From Actibacterium sp. MT2.3-13A (GTDB lineage Bacteria > Pseudomonadota > Alphaproteobacteria > Rhodobacterales > Rhodobacteraceae), in contig NZ_JAGSOU010000011.1 in assembly GCF_018139985.1 (NCBI RefSeq), positions 62,001 through 126,000 of the forward strand: a DNA stretch of 64,000 bases, given 5' to 3'. Under the pieces are notes generated by a model. That model saw only the letters and a program-made list of their open reading frames with translations, made no database searches and was not told where the DNA came from. The translations under genes were made by a program, and so were the position numbers. Shown here in pieces: positions 17,245-24,670 of this stretch (positions within the stretch are counted from its first letter, which is position 1; every line of letters begins with the position of its first letter).

Positions 17245-17880
17245 ATGCGCCCGGCAGATCAGTTGGCCCATTTCGTGGCCGAGGCCCTGAAGGCGGGGCG
17301 CACGCGCGCGGAAATCTCCGCCGCCCTGCATGAGGCCGGATGGACCGGGACGGAGGTCGCCGGCGCATTGGATGCTTGGGCCGAGAGCGCCTTCTCGCCC
17401 CCGGTGCCGCGCCCGCGCCCCTATGTCTCGGCGCGCGAGGCGTTCCTCTATGCGCTGATGTTCCTGGCGCTGGCCATGACCGCCTGGAACATCACCACGC
17501 TGGGCTTCGAGCTGATCGAGCTCTGGCTGCCCGACGTGACCGACAGGTTCAGCCGCTACAACGCCCAGTCCGTCCGCTGGTCGATCTCGGTGCTGGTGGT
17601 GTTCTTCCCGCTGTTCCTGGTGATGAACGCCCGCGCCCAGCGCGCCGCCCATGCCGACCCCGGCCAGCGACGCTCAGCCGTGCGCAAATGGTTCGGCTAC
17701 ATCACCCTGTTTCTCGCCGCCATCGCGCTGCTGGGGGACCTGATCGCGGTGATCTACGCGCTGCTCAGCGGCGACCTGACCGCGCGCTTCCTCGCCAAGG
17801 CGGCGCTGGTGGCGCTGACCGCAGGGCTTATCTTCCTCTATTTCCGCGGCGAGATGGGGGAGGCCCGCGATGCGCACTGA
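17245..17880 (+). CDS. DUF5671 domain membrane protein
   Basis: The protein has 211 residues. A short N-terminal helical domain (residues 1-50, LKAGRTRAEISAALHEAGWT) precedes four predicted TM segments (about 63-85, 110-130, 148-170, 180-200). The block VSAREAFLYALMFLALAMTA with SVRWSISVLVVFFPLFL matches DUF5671. Function unknown. The start MRPADQ has GGGGGAGGAACC before it. It overlaps the next small gene by 11 bases and is translationally coupled to it. Confidence 0.82.
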   Translation: MRPADQLAHFVAEALKAGRTRAEISAALHEAGWTGTEVAGALDAWAESAFSPPVPRPRPYVSAREAFLYALMFLALAMTAWNITTLGFELIELWLPDVTDRFSRYNAQSVRWSISVLVVFFPLFLVMNARAQRAAHADPGQRRSAVRKWFGYITLFLAAIALLGDLIAVIYALLSGDLTARFLAKAALVALTAGLIFLYFRGEMGEARDAH

Positions 17881-18265
17881 CAGGCTGGCCCAGATCGCGC
17901 TGGCCGCGCTGGTCGCGGCGCTGGTGGTGTTCGGACTGCTGACCGTGGGCGGCCCCGGCAAGGGTCGGATGGAGAGGCGCGACGCGACGCGCCTGTCGGA
18001 CTTGCAGGATCTCGGCCAATACGTCCGCTGCGTGGCCAACACCCAGGACAAGACGTTGCCAGCGGGCCTCGCCCCGGTGGAGACCTGCCAGCGCGAACTG
18101 CGGCTGGCCGATCCCTTCACCGGCGCACCCTACCTTTATCAACGCGTCTCGGACACCGCCTACCGGCTCTGCGCCGGGTTCGAGGACACCGGCTGGGTGG
18201 CCGAGGCCCGCGAACGCGACCTCGACCCCGCCACCGGGTGCCTGCAATTCACCTACACGCCCTGA
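17870..18265 (+). CDS. Small membrane-anchored protein of unknown function, partner of the DUF5671 protein
   Basis: The protein has 131 residues. One N-terminal TM segment (about 7-26, IALAALVAALVVFGLLTVGG) is followed by a soluble domain with four cysteines (C55, C74, C112 and C127 approx.), probably periplasmic. LADPFTGAPYLYQRVSDTAYRLCAGFEDTGW reads like the pilin-like or general secretion type of small domain, but I cannot assign a family. The start lies inside the 3' end of the DUF5671 gene, so the pair probably works together. Confidence 0.75.
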   Translation: MRTDRLAQIALAALVAALVVFGLLTVGGPGKGRMERRDATRLSDLQDLGQYVRCVANTQDKTLPAGLAPVETCQRELRLADPFTGAPYLYQRVSDTAYRLCAGFEDTGWVAEARERDLDPATGCLQFTYTP

Positions 18266-18275
18266 GGCGCGCGGC

Positions 18276-19139
18276 TCAGATCGCCGACTTGCGGCTTTCC
18301 TCGATATAGATCTCGCGCAGCCGCACCGCGACCGGGCCCGGCGCACCGCTGCCCACCTTGACCCCGTCGACCTCGACCACCGGCATCACGAAGGTCGAGG
18401 CCGAGGTGATGAAGGCCTCGTCGGCGCCCTGCGCCTCCGCGATGGTGAAGGCGCGCTCCTCCACCTCCATCTGCGCCTCGCGGGCGAAGCGCAGAACGGC
18501 GGCGCGGGTGATCCCGTGCAGGATGTCGTGGGAAAGGTCGCGGGTGACGATCTTGCCGCCCGTGACGATATAGGCGTTGTTGCTGGTGCCCTCGGTCACA
18601 TGGCCGTCCTCGACCAGCCAGGCGTCGTCGACGCCCGCCGCCTTGGCCATCATCTTGCCCATCGAGGGGTAGAGCAGCTGCACCGTCTTGATGTCGCGCC
18701 GGCCCCAGCGGATATCGTCGATCGAGATCACCTTGATCCCGGTCCTGGCGGCGGGGCTGTCGGCGAGGCCCGGCTTGGACTGGGTGAACAGCACCAGCGT
18801 GGGCTTGACCACCTCGGGGTCGGGAAACACGAAATCCCGGTCGCCGGCCGAGCCGCGCGTCACCTGCAGGTAGACCCCGCCTTCGACCACGTTGTTGCGC
18901 GCCACCAGCTCGCGATGGATCTCCAGCAGGTCGTCGAACGCGGCCGGCTTTTCGATGTCCAGCTCGCTGAGCGAGCGTTCCAGCCGCGCCAGGTGGCCGT
19001 CGAAGTCCACCAGCTTGCCGTCGAGGACCGAGGTCACCTCGTAGACCCCGTCAGCCATCAGGAAGCCGCGGTCGAAGATCGAGACCTTCGCCTCCTCTTC
19101 CGGCAGGTAGTCCCCGTTCAGATATACGGTGCGGCTCAT
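18276..19139 (-). CDS. Class IV aminotransferase, D-amino-acid transaminase-like
   Basis: The protein has 287 residues, as in fold-type IV PLP enzymes. The PLP Lys is K151 in RRDIKTVQLLYPSMGK; E183 lies in GHVTEGTSNNAY; SASTFVMPVVEVDGVKVGSG is the phosphate/carboxylate loop. It is closest to D-amino-acid transaminases (Dat). The RxH motif that binds the alpha-carboxylate in canonical Dat after VTRG is here GDRDF (residues 99-103), so its specificity may differ. It lies 9 bases downstream of dgcA in the same operon, so it could supply D-glutamate from other D-amino acids and 2-oxoglutarate (inference). Confidence 0.85.
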   Translation of the reverse strand: MSRTVYLNGDYLPEEEAKVSIFDRGFLMADGVYEVTSVLDGKLVDFDGHLARLERSLSELDIEKPAAFDDLLEIHRELVARNNVVEGGVYLQVTRGSAGDRDFVFPDPEVVKPTLVLFTQSKPGLADSPAARTGIKVISIDDIRWGRRDIKTVQLLYPSMGKMMAKAAGVDDAWLVEDGHVTEGTSNNAYIVTGGKIVTRDLSHDILHGITRAAVLRFAREAQMEVEERAFTIAEAQGADEAFITSASTFVMPVVEVDGVKVGSGAPGPVAVRLREIYIEESRKSAI

Positions 19140-19148
19140 GGTCGTCTC

Positions 19149-20114
19149 CTATCCCCAGAGGCCGGGTTCCGATGGATGCACCCCGGCCGCGTCATAATGC
19201 AATGGCTCCGCCCGGTCTTCGGCCAGAAGTAGCGGTCCGTCAAGATCCGTCACCGCCGCGCCCTGCGCGACCAGCACCGCCGGCGCCATGGCCAGCGACG
19301 ACCCCAACATGCAGCCCACCATGATGCCGTAGCCCTCGGCCCGCGCCGCCGTGCGCAGCGCCAGCGCCTCGGTCAGCCCGCCCGTCTTGTCGAGCTTGAT
19401 GTTGATCAGGTCGTATTTGCCCTTCAGCCCGGGCAGCGAGGCGCGGTCGTGACAGCTTTCGTCGGCGCAGACCGGCAGCGGGCGGTCGATCTCGCCCAGC
19501 ATGCCGTCCTGCCCCGCCGGCAAGGGCTGCTCCACCAGCGCCACCCCCAGCCGCACCAGATGCGGCGCCAGCTCGGCATAGACATCGGCGCTCCAGCCCT
19601 CGTTGGCATCGACGATGATGCGCGATCTCGGCGCGCCCGCGCGCACCGCCTCCAGCCGCGCCATATCGCCCTCGCCGCCCAGCTTGACCTTCAACAGCGG
19701 CCGCTGCGCGTTCCGCGCCGCCGCCGCGCGCATCTTCTCGGGGGCCTCCAGCGACAGGGTGTAGGCGGTGATCTCCGGCCCCGGCGCGGGCAGGCCGGCC
19801 AGCTCCCACACCCGCTTGCCCGCGCGCTTGGCCTCCAGGTCCCACAGCGCGCAATCCACCGCGTTGCGCGCCGCCCCCGCCGGCAGCGCCTGCTGCAGCG
19901 CCGCGCGGTCCGACGGCAGCGCCAGCCCCTCGATCTGCGCGGTCACGCTCTCCAGCGTCTCGCCATAGCGGGCATAGGGCACGCATTCGCCCCAGCCCTC
20001 GAAACCGCCGTCGCTCACCCGCACCGTCAACACCTTCGCCTCGGTCCGCGACCCGCGCGAGATGGTGAAGACCTGCGCCAGTCGGAACACCTCCGGCGTC
20101 ACGCTGATCCGCAT
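19149..20114 (-). CDS. dgcA: N-acetyl-D-glutamate racemase DgcA (enolase superfamily, dipeptide-epimerase-like)
   Basis: The protein has 321 residues. Enolase-superfamily catalytic residues: KVK (142-144), metal ligands D169 (VDANEGW), E195 (EQPLP) and D218 (CADESC), and a second Lys in INIKLDKTGG (K240). It resembles L-Ala-D/L-Glu epimerases. Beside a DgcN (DUF1611) gene it is best read as DgcA, which interconverts N-acetyl-D- and N-acetyl-L-glutamate. The start at MRISVTPE uses a GAAGAAGGGGAG ribosome site that comes from a repeated intergenic element (see 20125-20159). Confidence 0.85.
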   Translation of the reverse strand: MRISVTPEVFRLAQVFTISRGSRTEAKVLTVRVSDGGFEGWGECVPYARYGETLESVTAQIEGLALPSDRAALQQALPAGAARNAVDCALWDLEAKRAGKRVWELAGLPAPGPEITAYTLSLEAPEKMRAAAARNAQRPLLKVKLGGEGDMARLEAVRAGAPRSRIIVDANEGWSADVYAELAPHLVRLGVALVEQPLPAGQDGMLGEIDRPLPVCADESCHDRASLPGLKGKYDLINIKLDKTGGLTEALALRTAARAEGYGIMVGCMLGSSLAMAPAVLVAQGAAVTDLDGPLLLAEDRAEPLHYDAAGVHPSEPGLWG

Positions 20115-20124
20115 CGCACCACTC

Positions 20125-20159
20125 CCCTTCTTCTGGCCAAAAATATCCCCGCCGGAGGC
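20125..20159 (-). repeat. Intergenic element, copy A (minus orientation)
   Basis: Read on the minus strand: CCTCCGGCGGG, then GATATTTTTGGCC, then AGAAGAAGGG. It is one of four copies in the window (others at 33534, 37316 and 37362). Here its AGAAGAAGGG end doubles as the Shine-Dalgarno region of dgcA. Confidence 0.75.
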
Positions 20160-20200
20160 ATCCGCCCGCGCCGCGCGCGCTGCCGCCGGGGGCAGTATGA

Positions 20201-21202
20201 TCAGATCGCCGCCAGCGCGTCCACCAGCCGCCCCGCGCCCTGCCGGAACGGGTCGACCGCGGGCAGGCCCATGCGCGCCTCGGTCTCGGCCAGATAGGCC
20301 AGCGCCTCCTCCTCCGACATGTGCTGGGTGTTGACCGAGATCCCCACCACCTGGCAGGCCGGGTTCACCACGCGCGCCAAGGTCAGCGCCACGTCGCGCA
20401 GCGCCTCGAGGCTGGGCAGGGAATGGCCCGGCAGCCCGCGCATATGCGCGCGCGTCGGCTCGTGGCTGAGGATCAGCGCATCGGGCTGGCCACCGTGGAT
20501 CAGCGCCAGGGTCACGCCCGAATAGGAGGCATGGAAAAGCGATCCCTGCCCCTCGATCACATCCCAGTGGTCGGGGTCGTTGTCGGGCGTCAGCCACTCG
20601 ATGGAGCCGGCCATGAAATCCGCCACCACCGCATCCAGCGGCACGCCGCCGCCGGTGATCAGGATGCCGGTCTGGCCGGTGGCGCGGAAACTCGATTTCA
20701 TGCCCCGTTCGCGCATCTCGGCGTCCATCGCCAGCGCGGTATACATCTTGCCGACCGAGCAATCGGTGCCCACCGCCAGCACCCGCTTGCCGCTGCGCCT
20801 GACGCCGCCCGCGATGGGATAGTCCACCTCGGGCACCCGAACGTCGTGCAATTCGCGCCCGCAGGCCGCGGCCACGGCCACCAGGTCGGGCTCATCGCGC
20901 AGCAGGTTGTGCAGGCCGGAGGCCAGGTCGAAGCCCTCCTCCAGCGCCGCCACCAGCACCTTTTTCCACGCTTTCGAGATCACCCCGCCGCGGTTGGCCA
21001 CGCCCACCACCAGGGTCTGCGCCCCGGCCGCGCGGGCCTCGGCCAGCGTCATGTCGGGCAGGCCGAGATCGGCCTTGCAGCCGTCCATGCGGAACTGGCC
21101 CACGGCATTCTCGGGGCGCCAGTCCTTGATGCCCTGGGCGACCTTGGCGGCCAGCGCATCGGGCGCGTCGCCCAGGAAAAGCAGGTAGGGGGTCTTGATC
21201 AT
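20201..21202 (-). CDS. dgcN: D-glutamate N-acetyltransferase DgcN (DUF1611)
   Basis: The protein has 333 residues. The N-terminal DUF1611_N Rossmann-like part (LVVGVANRGGVISKAW, DLASGLHNLLRDEP) is followed by a P-loop-like domain with AVGTDCSVGKMYTALAMDAE (G145-K152) and SFRATGQTGILITGGGVPLD. DUF1611 proteins next to dgcA were described as DgcN, which N-acetylates D-glutamate. DgcA then racemises the product to N-acetyl-L-glutamate, which can enter arginine metabolism or be deacetylated. It is the first gene of the dgcN-dgcA-aminotransferase operon; ribosome site GAGGG. Confidence 0.87.
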   Translation of the reverse strand: MIKTPYLLFLGDAPDALAAKVAQGIKDWRPENAVGQFRMDGCKADLGLPDMTLAEARAAGAQTLVVGVANRGGVISKAWKKVLVAALEEGFDLASGLHNLLRDEPDLVAVAAACGRELHDVRVPEVDYPIAGGVRRSGKRVLAVGTDCSVGKMYTALAMDAEMRERGMKSSFRATGQTGILITGGGVPLDAVVADFMAGSIEWLTPDNDPDHWDVIEGQGSLFHASYSGVTLALIHGGQPDALILSHEPTRAHMRGLPGHSLPSLEALRDVALTLARVVNPACQVVGISVNTQHMSEEEALAYLAETEARMGLPAVDPFRQGAGRLVDALAAI

Positions 21203-21479
21203 GGCAGCGGCCCTCGATTGCGTTGCGTTTGCACCAGCTTAACGGAGAGGCCCGGAATGTCTTTTTGAAGTCTGGCGCGAAGGATACCAGAATTCGAATA
21301 TTCTTCGACGTATCTCCTGGTTGATAGATTATTCTTGCGTGCGCTGGCCAGAGTGTCGCGGAATTCTCCGCACCGGCCTCGCCCATTCTGCGCCTGCAAA
21401 ACACAGCTTGAAGCGAGGCGCGCAATATTCTACCAAACGCGCAATCCAAGGCGAAACATCATTACCGGAAAGGCCGCTC
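21203..21479. other. Divergent intergenic region dgcN / mcl1
   Basis: These 277 bases hold no convincing gene. The region is AT-richer than its surroundings around 21265-21345 and contains an 8-bp palindrome GAATATTC (about 21295) flanked by TTC on both sides, a possible regulator dyad. The mcl1 ribosome site GGAAAGG lies at the right end. No regulator gene (for example a LysR-type DgcR) is adjacent. Confidence 0.5.
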
Positions 21480-22439
21480 ATGAGCTTCCGCATCCAGCCC
21501 CAGCCCCCTGCCCGCCCGAACCGCTGCCAGCTGTTCGGCCCCGGCTCGAACACCAAGCTGTTTCCGAAGATGGCCGCCAGCGCCGCCGACGTCATCAACC
21601 TCGACCTTGAGGATTCGGTTGCGCCTTCGGACAAGGACATGGCCCGCGCCAATGTGATCGAGGCGCTGAACAGCATCGACTGGGGCAACAAGACCATGTC
21701 GGTGCGGATCAACGGGCTGGACACGCCCTACTGGTACCGCGACGTGGTCGACCTGCTGGAACAGGCCAGCGAGCGGTTGGACCAGATCATGATCCCCAAG
21801 GTGGGCTGCGCGGCGGATGTCTATGCCGTGGACGCCCTTGTCACCGCGATCGAGGCCGCCAAGGGCCGGCAGAAGAAGATCGGCTTCGAGGTGATCATCG
21901 AATCGGCCGCCGGCATCGCCCATGTCGAGGAGATCGCCGCCGCCAGCCCGCGCCTGCAGGCCATGTCCCTGGGGGCGGCCGATTTCGCGGCCTCGATGGG
22001 GATGCAGACCACCGGCATCGGCGGCACGCAGGAGAATTACTACATGCTGCACGAGGGCCGGAAACACTGGTCCGACCCGTGGCACTGGGCGCAGGCCGCG
22101 ATCGTGGCCGCCTGCCGCACCCATGGCGTGCTGCCGGTGGACGGGCCCTTCGGCGATTTCAGCGACGACGAGGGCTTCATCGCGCAGGCCCGCCGCTCGG
22201 CCACGCTGGGCATGGTCGGCAAATGGGCCATCCACCCCCGGCAGATCGCGCTCGCGAACCAGGTCTTCACCCCCTCGGACGAGGCCGTGTCCGAGGCGCG
22301 CGAGATCCTGGCCGCGATGGAAGCCGCCAAGGCCAAGGGCGAGGGCGCGACCGTCTACAAGGGCCGGCTGGTCGACATCGCCTCGATCAAGCAGGCCGAG
22401 GTGATCGTGCGCCAGGCCGAGATGATCGCCGCGGGCTGA
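21480..22439 (+). CDS. mcl1: L-malyl-CoA/beta-methylmalyl-CoA lyase
   Basis: The protein has 319 residues. It starts MSFRIQPQPPARPNRCQLFG, has SAADVINLDLEDSVAPSDKD (metal-binding), FEVIIESAAGIAHVEEIAAA and the long block FAASMGMQTTGIGGTQENYY, and ends in SIKQAEVIVRQAEMIAAG. It is nearly residue for residue like the Rhodobacter Mcl1. It cleaves beta-methylmalyl-CoA to glyoxylate and propionyl-CoA, and condenses glyoxylate with acetyl-CoA to malyl-CoA, in the ethylmalonyl-CoA pathway of acetate assimilation. It lies directly upstream of accA. Confidence 0.96.
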   Translation: MSFRIQPQPPARPNRCQLFGPGSNTKLFPKMAASAADVINLDLEDSVAPSDKDMARANVIEALNSIDWGNKTMSVRINGLDTPYWYRDVVDLLEQASERLDQIMIPKVGCAADVYAVDALVTAIEAAKGRQKKIGFEVIIESAAGIAHVEEIAAASPRLQAMSLGAADFAASMGMQTTGIGGTQENYYMLHEGRKHWSDPWHWAQAAIVAACRTHGVLPVDGPFGDFSDDEGFIAQARRSATLGMVGKWAIHPRQIALANQVFTPSDEAVSEAREILAAMEAAKAKGEGATVYKGRLVDIASIKQAEVIVRQAEMIAAG

Positions 22440-22500
22440 AGCCGGGAAAAGGGCGCATGCGATGCGCATGACGTCCATATGCCTCTGATGCACGGGAACG

Positions 22501-22523
22501 GGGCCCGCGCGGGCCCGGTTTCT
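22501..22523 (+). terminator. Terminator-like palindrome after mcl1
   Basis: GGGCCCGCGCGGGCCC (22501-22516) is a perfect 16-base palindrome followed by GGTTTCT. The U tract is short, so termination may be weak. It separates mcl1 from the accA promoter. Confidence 0.4.
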
Positions 22524-22625
22524 GCGCGGCGCGCAAAACGAACGGCATGGGCGAATTCGCCACGCGGCGCGGCGGCACGCAGGACGGGGGCGCCATGACC
22601 CTTTGGCCGGCCCTCGCACTCGACA

Positions 22626-22654
22626 TTGCAAATCCGCCCCTGCGAGGTCATATA
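22626..22654 (+). promoter_or_regulatory. Candidate sigma-70 promoter of accA
   Basis: TTGCAA (22626-22631) and CATATA (22649-22654) have a 17-base spacer. The predicted start is about 20 bases upstream of the accA ATG, a very short leader. Confidence 0.5.
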
Positions 22655-22681
22655 GCCTGCGACCACAGATGGAGCGCCGCG

Positions 22682-23641
22682 ATGAACTATCTCGAGTTCG
22701 AAAAACCCCTGGCCGAGATCGAGGGCAAGGCCGAGGAACTGCGCGCCCTGGCGCGCGCGAATGAAGAGATGGATGTCGAACAGGAAGCGGCGGCGTTGGA
22801 CAAGAAGGCCGCCGACCTGCTGCGCGACCTCTACAAGAACCTCTCGCCCTGGCGCAAATGCCAGGTCGCACGCCACCCCGACCGGCCGCATTGCCGCGAC
22901 TACATCGAGGCGCTGTTCACCGAATACACGCCACTCGCCGGCGACCGGAACTTCGCCGACGACCACGCGGTGATGGGCGGGCTCGCCCGGCTGGGGGACC
23001 GTCCGATCATGGTGATCGGCCACGAGAAAGGGCACGACACCAAGACCCGGATCGAGCGTAATTTCGGCATGGCCCGCCCCGAAGGCTACCGCAAGGCGAT
23101 CCGGCTGATGGAACTGGCCGACAAGTTCAAGCTGCCCGTCATCACCCTGGTGGATACTCCCGGCGCCTATCCCGGCAAGGGGGCCGAGGAGCGCGGGCAA
23201 TCCGAGGCGATCGCGCGCTCGACCCAGAAATGCCTTGAGATCGGCGTGCCGCTGATCTCGGTCATCATCGGCGAGGGCGGCTCGGGGGGCGCGGTGGCCT
23301 TCGCCACGGCGAACCGTGTGGCGATGCTGGAGCATTCGGTCTATTCGGTGATCTCGCCGGAGGGCTGCGCCTCGATCCTGTGGAAGGATGCCGAGAAGAT
23401 GCGCGAGGCCGCCGAGGCGCTGCGCCTGACCGCGCAGGACCTAAAGAAGCTGGGCGTGATCGACCAGATCATCGACGAGCCGCTGGGCGGCGCGCAGCGC
23501 GGCCGCAAGGCGGCGATCGCCAGCGTCGGCAAGGCGCTGGAGGCGATGCTGGCCGAGTTCGACGGCAAGGATCGCAAGGCGCTGATCAAGGACCGGCGCG
23601 AGAAATTCCTGAAGATGGGCGCCAAGGGGCTGGCGGCCTGA
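22682..23641 (+). CDS. accA: Acetyl-CoA carboxylase carboxyltransferase subunit alpha
   Basis: The protein has 319 residues. It starts [20 protein letters not shown] with a coiled-coil N-terminus, then [16 protein letters not shown], the crotonase-like active-site blocks [20 protein letters not shown] and [20 protein letters not shown], and [16 protein letters not shown]. With AccD it transfers the carboxyl group from biotin to acetyl-CoA in the first step of fatty acid synthesis. The start is supported by length and by the promoter position. Confidence 0.97.
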   Translation: MNYLEFEKPLAEIEGKAEELRALARANEEMDVEQEAAALDKKAADLLRDLYKNLSPWRKCQVARHPDRPHCRDYIEALFTEYTPLAGDRNFADDHAVMGGLARLGDRPIMVIGHEKGHDTKTRIERNFGMARPEGYRKAIRLMELADKFKLPVITLVDTPGAYPGKGAEERGQSEAIARSTQKCLEIGVPLISVIIGEGGSGGAVAFATANRVAMLEHSVYSVISPEGCASILWKDAEKMREAAEALRLTAQDLKKLGVIDQIIDEPLGGAQRGRKAAIASVGKALEAMLAEFDGKDRKALIKDRREKFLKMGAKGLAA

Positions 23642-23935
23642 GCGGCCCGCACCTGACACGAATTTTCCGCGGAAATTCAAGCGATCTTGCGCAGAAAGAT
23701 CGGCTTTCCACATGGTCTCTTCGGCGCGCCCGGCCCATTCGCGGTCGTCGCCGCGCCCGTCGATCTCGCCCGGCGCCGGTTGGCCGGCGTTGTCGTCGCG
23801 CCAGTCGGGCAGCAGCAGGGTCTGAGGGTCTCCTGAACTACCGCACGGTCATCGCCGCGCCGCCTTGTGCAGCGCAGGTTGGCCGGGGCGCCCGTGGAGC
23901 ACCTCCGGCGTGACGGCATCCTCGATGAATTCCTG
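23642..23935. other. 294-base gap between accA and plsC; palindromes and possible coding remnant
   Basis: No intact gene is supported. The left part has the palindrome TTTCCGCGGAAA (23664-23675) and a GATCTT/AAGATC inverted repeat. On the minus strand, in the same frame as plsC and downstream of its TGA, the sequence stays codon-like: about 26 sense codons (EFIEDAVTPEVLHGRPGQ and so on), one TGA, then about 60 more (QTLLLPDWRDDNAGQPAPGE and so on). This might be a decayed gene that once followed or extended plsC, but high-GC DNA often looks this way. Confidence 0.35.
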
Positions 23936-24670
23936 TCAGCCGATTTGCCGGAAACCGGCCTCGTCCATCAGCCGATCCGAGGCGGTCTCGATCTCGTCCT
24001 CAAGCCGCGCCATGAAGGCGCCGGTATCCATCCCCGCGGGGATGCGCGGCAGGAATTCCACCACCGCCAGCCCCGGCTTGCGGTAGATGCCGGTGCGCGG
24101 CCAGAACACGCCCACATTGGTGGCCGCCGGCACGCAATCCCGTCCCATCTCGGCATAGAGAACACCGGCGCCGATCTTGTAGGGCTTGTCCACGCCCGGG
24201 GCGACGCGGGTGCCTTGGGGATAGATGATCAGCTGTCCGGGCTTCTGCTTGCCATCCTTCACGCCGCGCATCATCTGGCGGATCGCCTCGGCCCGGCGGC
24301 CGCGGTTGACCGGAATGCAGCCGATGCGCAGGGCATACCAGCCCAGGAACGGCGCCCATTTGAGCGAACTCTTCATGATGAACTTGGGCCGGGGCGTGAC
24401 GCTGACGATCAGGATGATGTCGAAGAAGCTCTGGTGCTTGGAGGCGATCAGCACCTCGCCAGAGGGCACCTCGCCCCGGATCTCCGAACGCAGCCCCACC
24501 ATCCAGCGTGCCGTCCAGCGCACCCAGCGGCAATAGGCATGCGCCGCGTGGAAGGCCCATTTCCGCGAGACCAGCGCGAAGGGCGTGAAGGCGACGGCGT
24601 AGACCGCCATCATCAGATACATCTGCCCCACGAACAAAAGCGAGCGCAGCCATTGCACGGCGTATTTCAT
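23936..24670 (-). CDS. 1-acyl-sn-glycerol-3-phosphate acyltransferase
   Basis: The protein has 244 residues of the PlsC family. The catalytic HX4D motif is SKHQSFFD (about 83-90), then IPVNRGRRAEA (motif II), YPQGTR (motif III) and YAEMGRDCVPAATNVG (motif IV). An N-terminal membrane helix (LLFVGQMYLMMAVYAVAF) anchors it to the inner membrane. It makes phosphatidic acid from lysophosphatidic acid. Its ATG shares a base with the ftsX stop (TGATG), so it is the third gene of the ftsE-ftsX-plsC operon. Confidence 0.93.
   Translation of the reverse strand: MKYAVQWLRSLLFVGQMYLMMAVYAVAFTPFALVSRKWAFHAAHAYCRWVRWTARWMVGLRSEIRGEVPSGEVLIASKHQSFFDIILIVSVTPRPKFIMKSSLKWAPFLGWYALRIGCIPVNRGRRAEAIRQMMRGVKDGKQKPGQLIIYPQGTRVAPGVDKPYKIGAGVLYAEMGRDCVPAATNVGVFWPRTGIYRKPGLAVVEFLPRIPAGMDTGAFMARLEDEIETASDRLMDEAGFRQIG

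Noticed and set aside
23825-23940. TGA read-through or selenocysteine extension of plsC
   Set aside because: PlsC already has its full family length at the first TGA, two TGA codons would have to be read, and there is no selenocysteine-insertion hairpin I can recognise.
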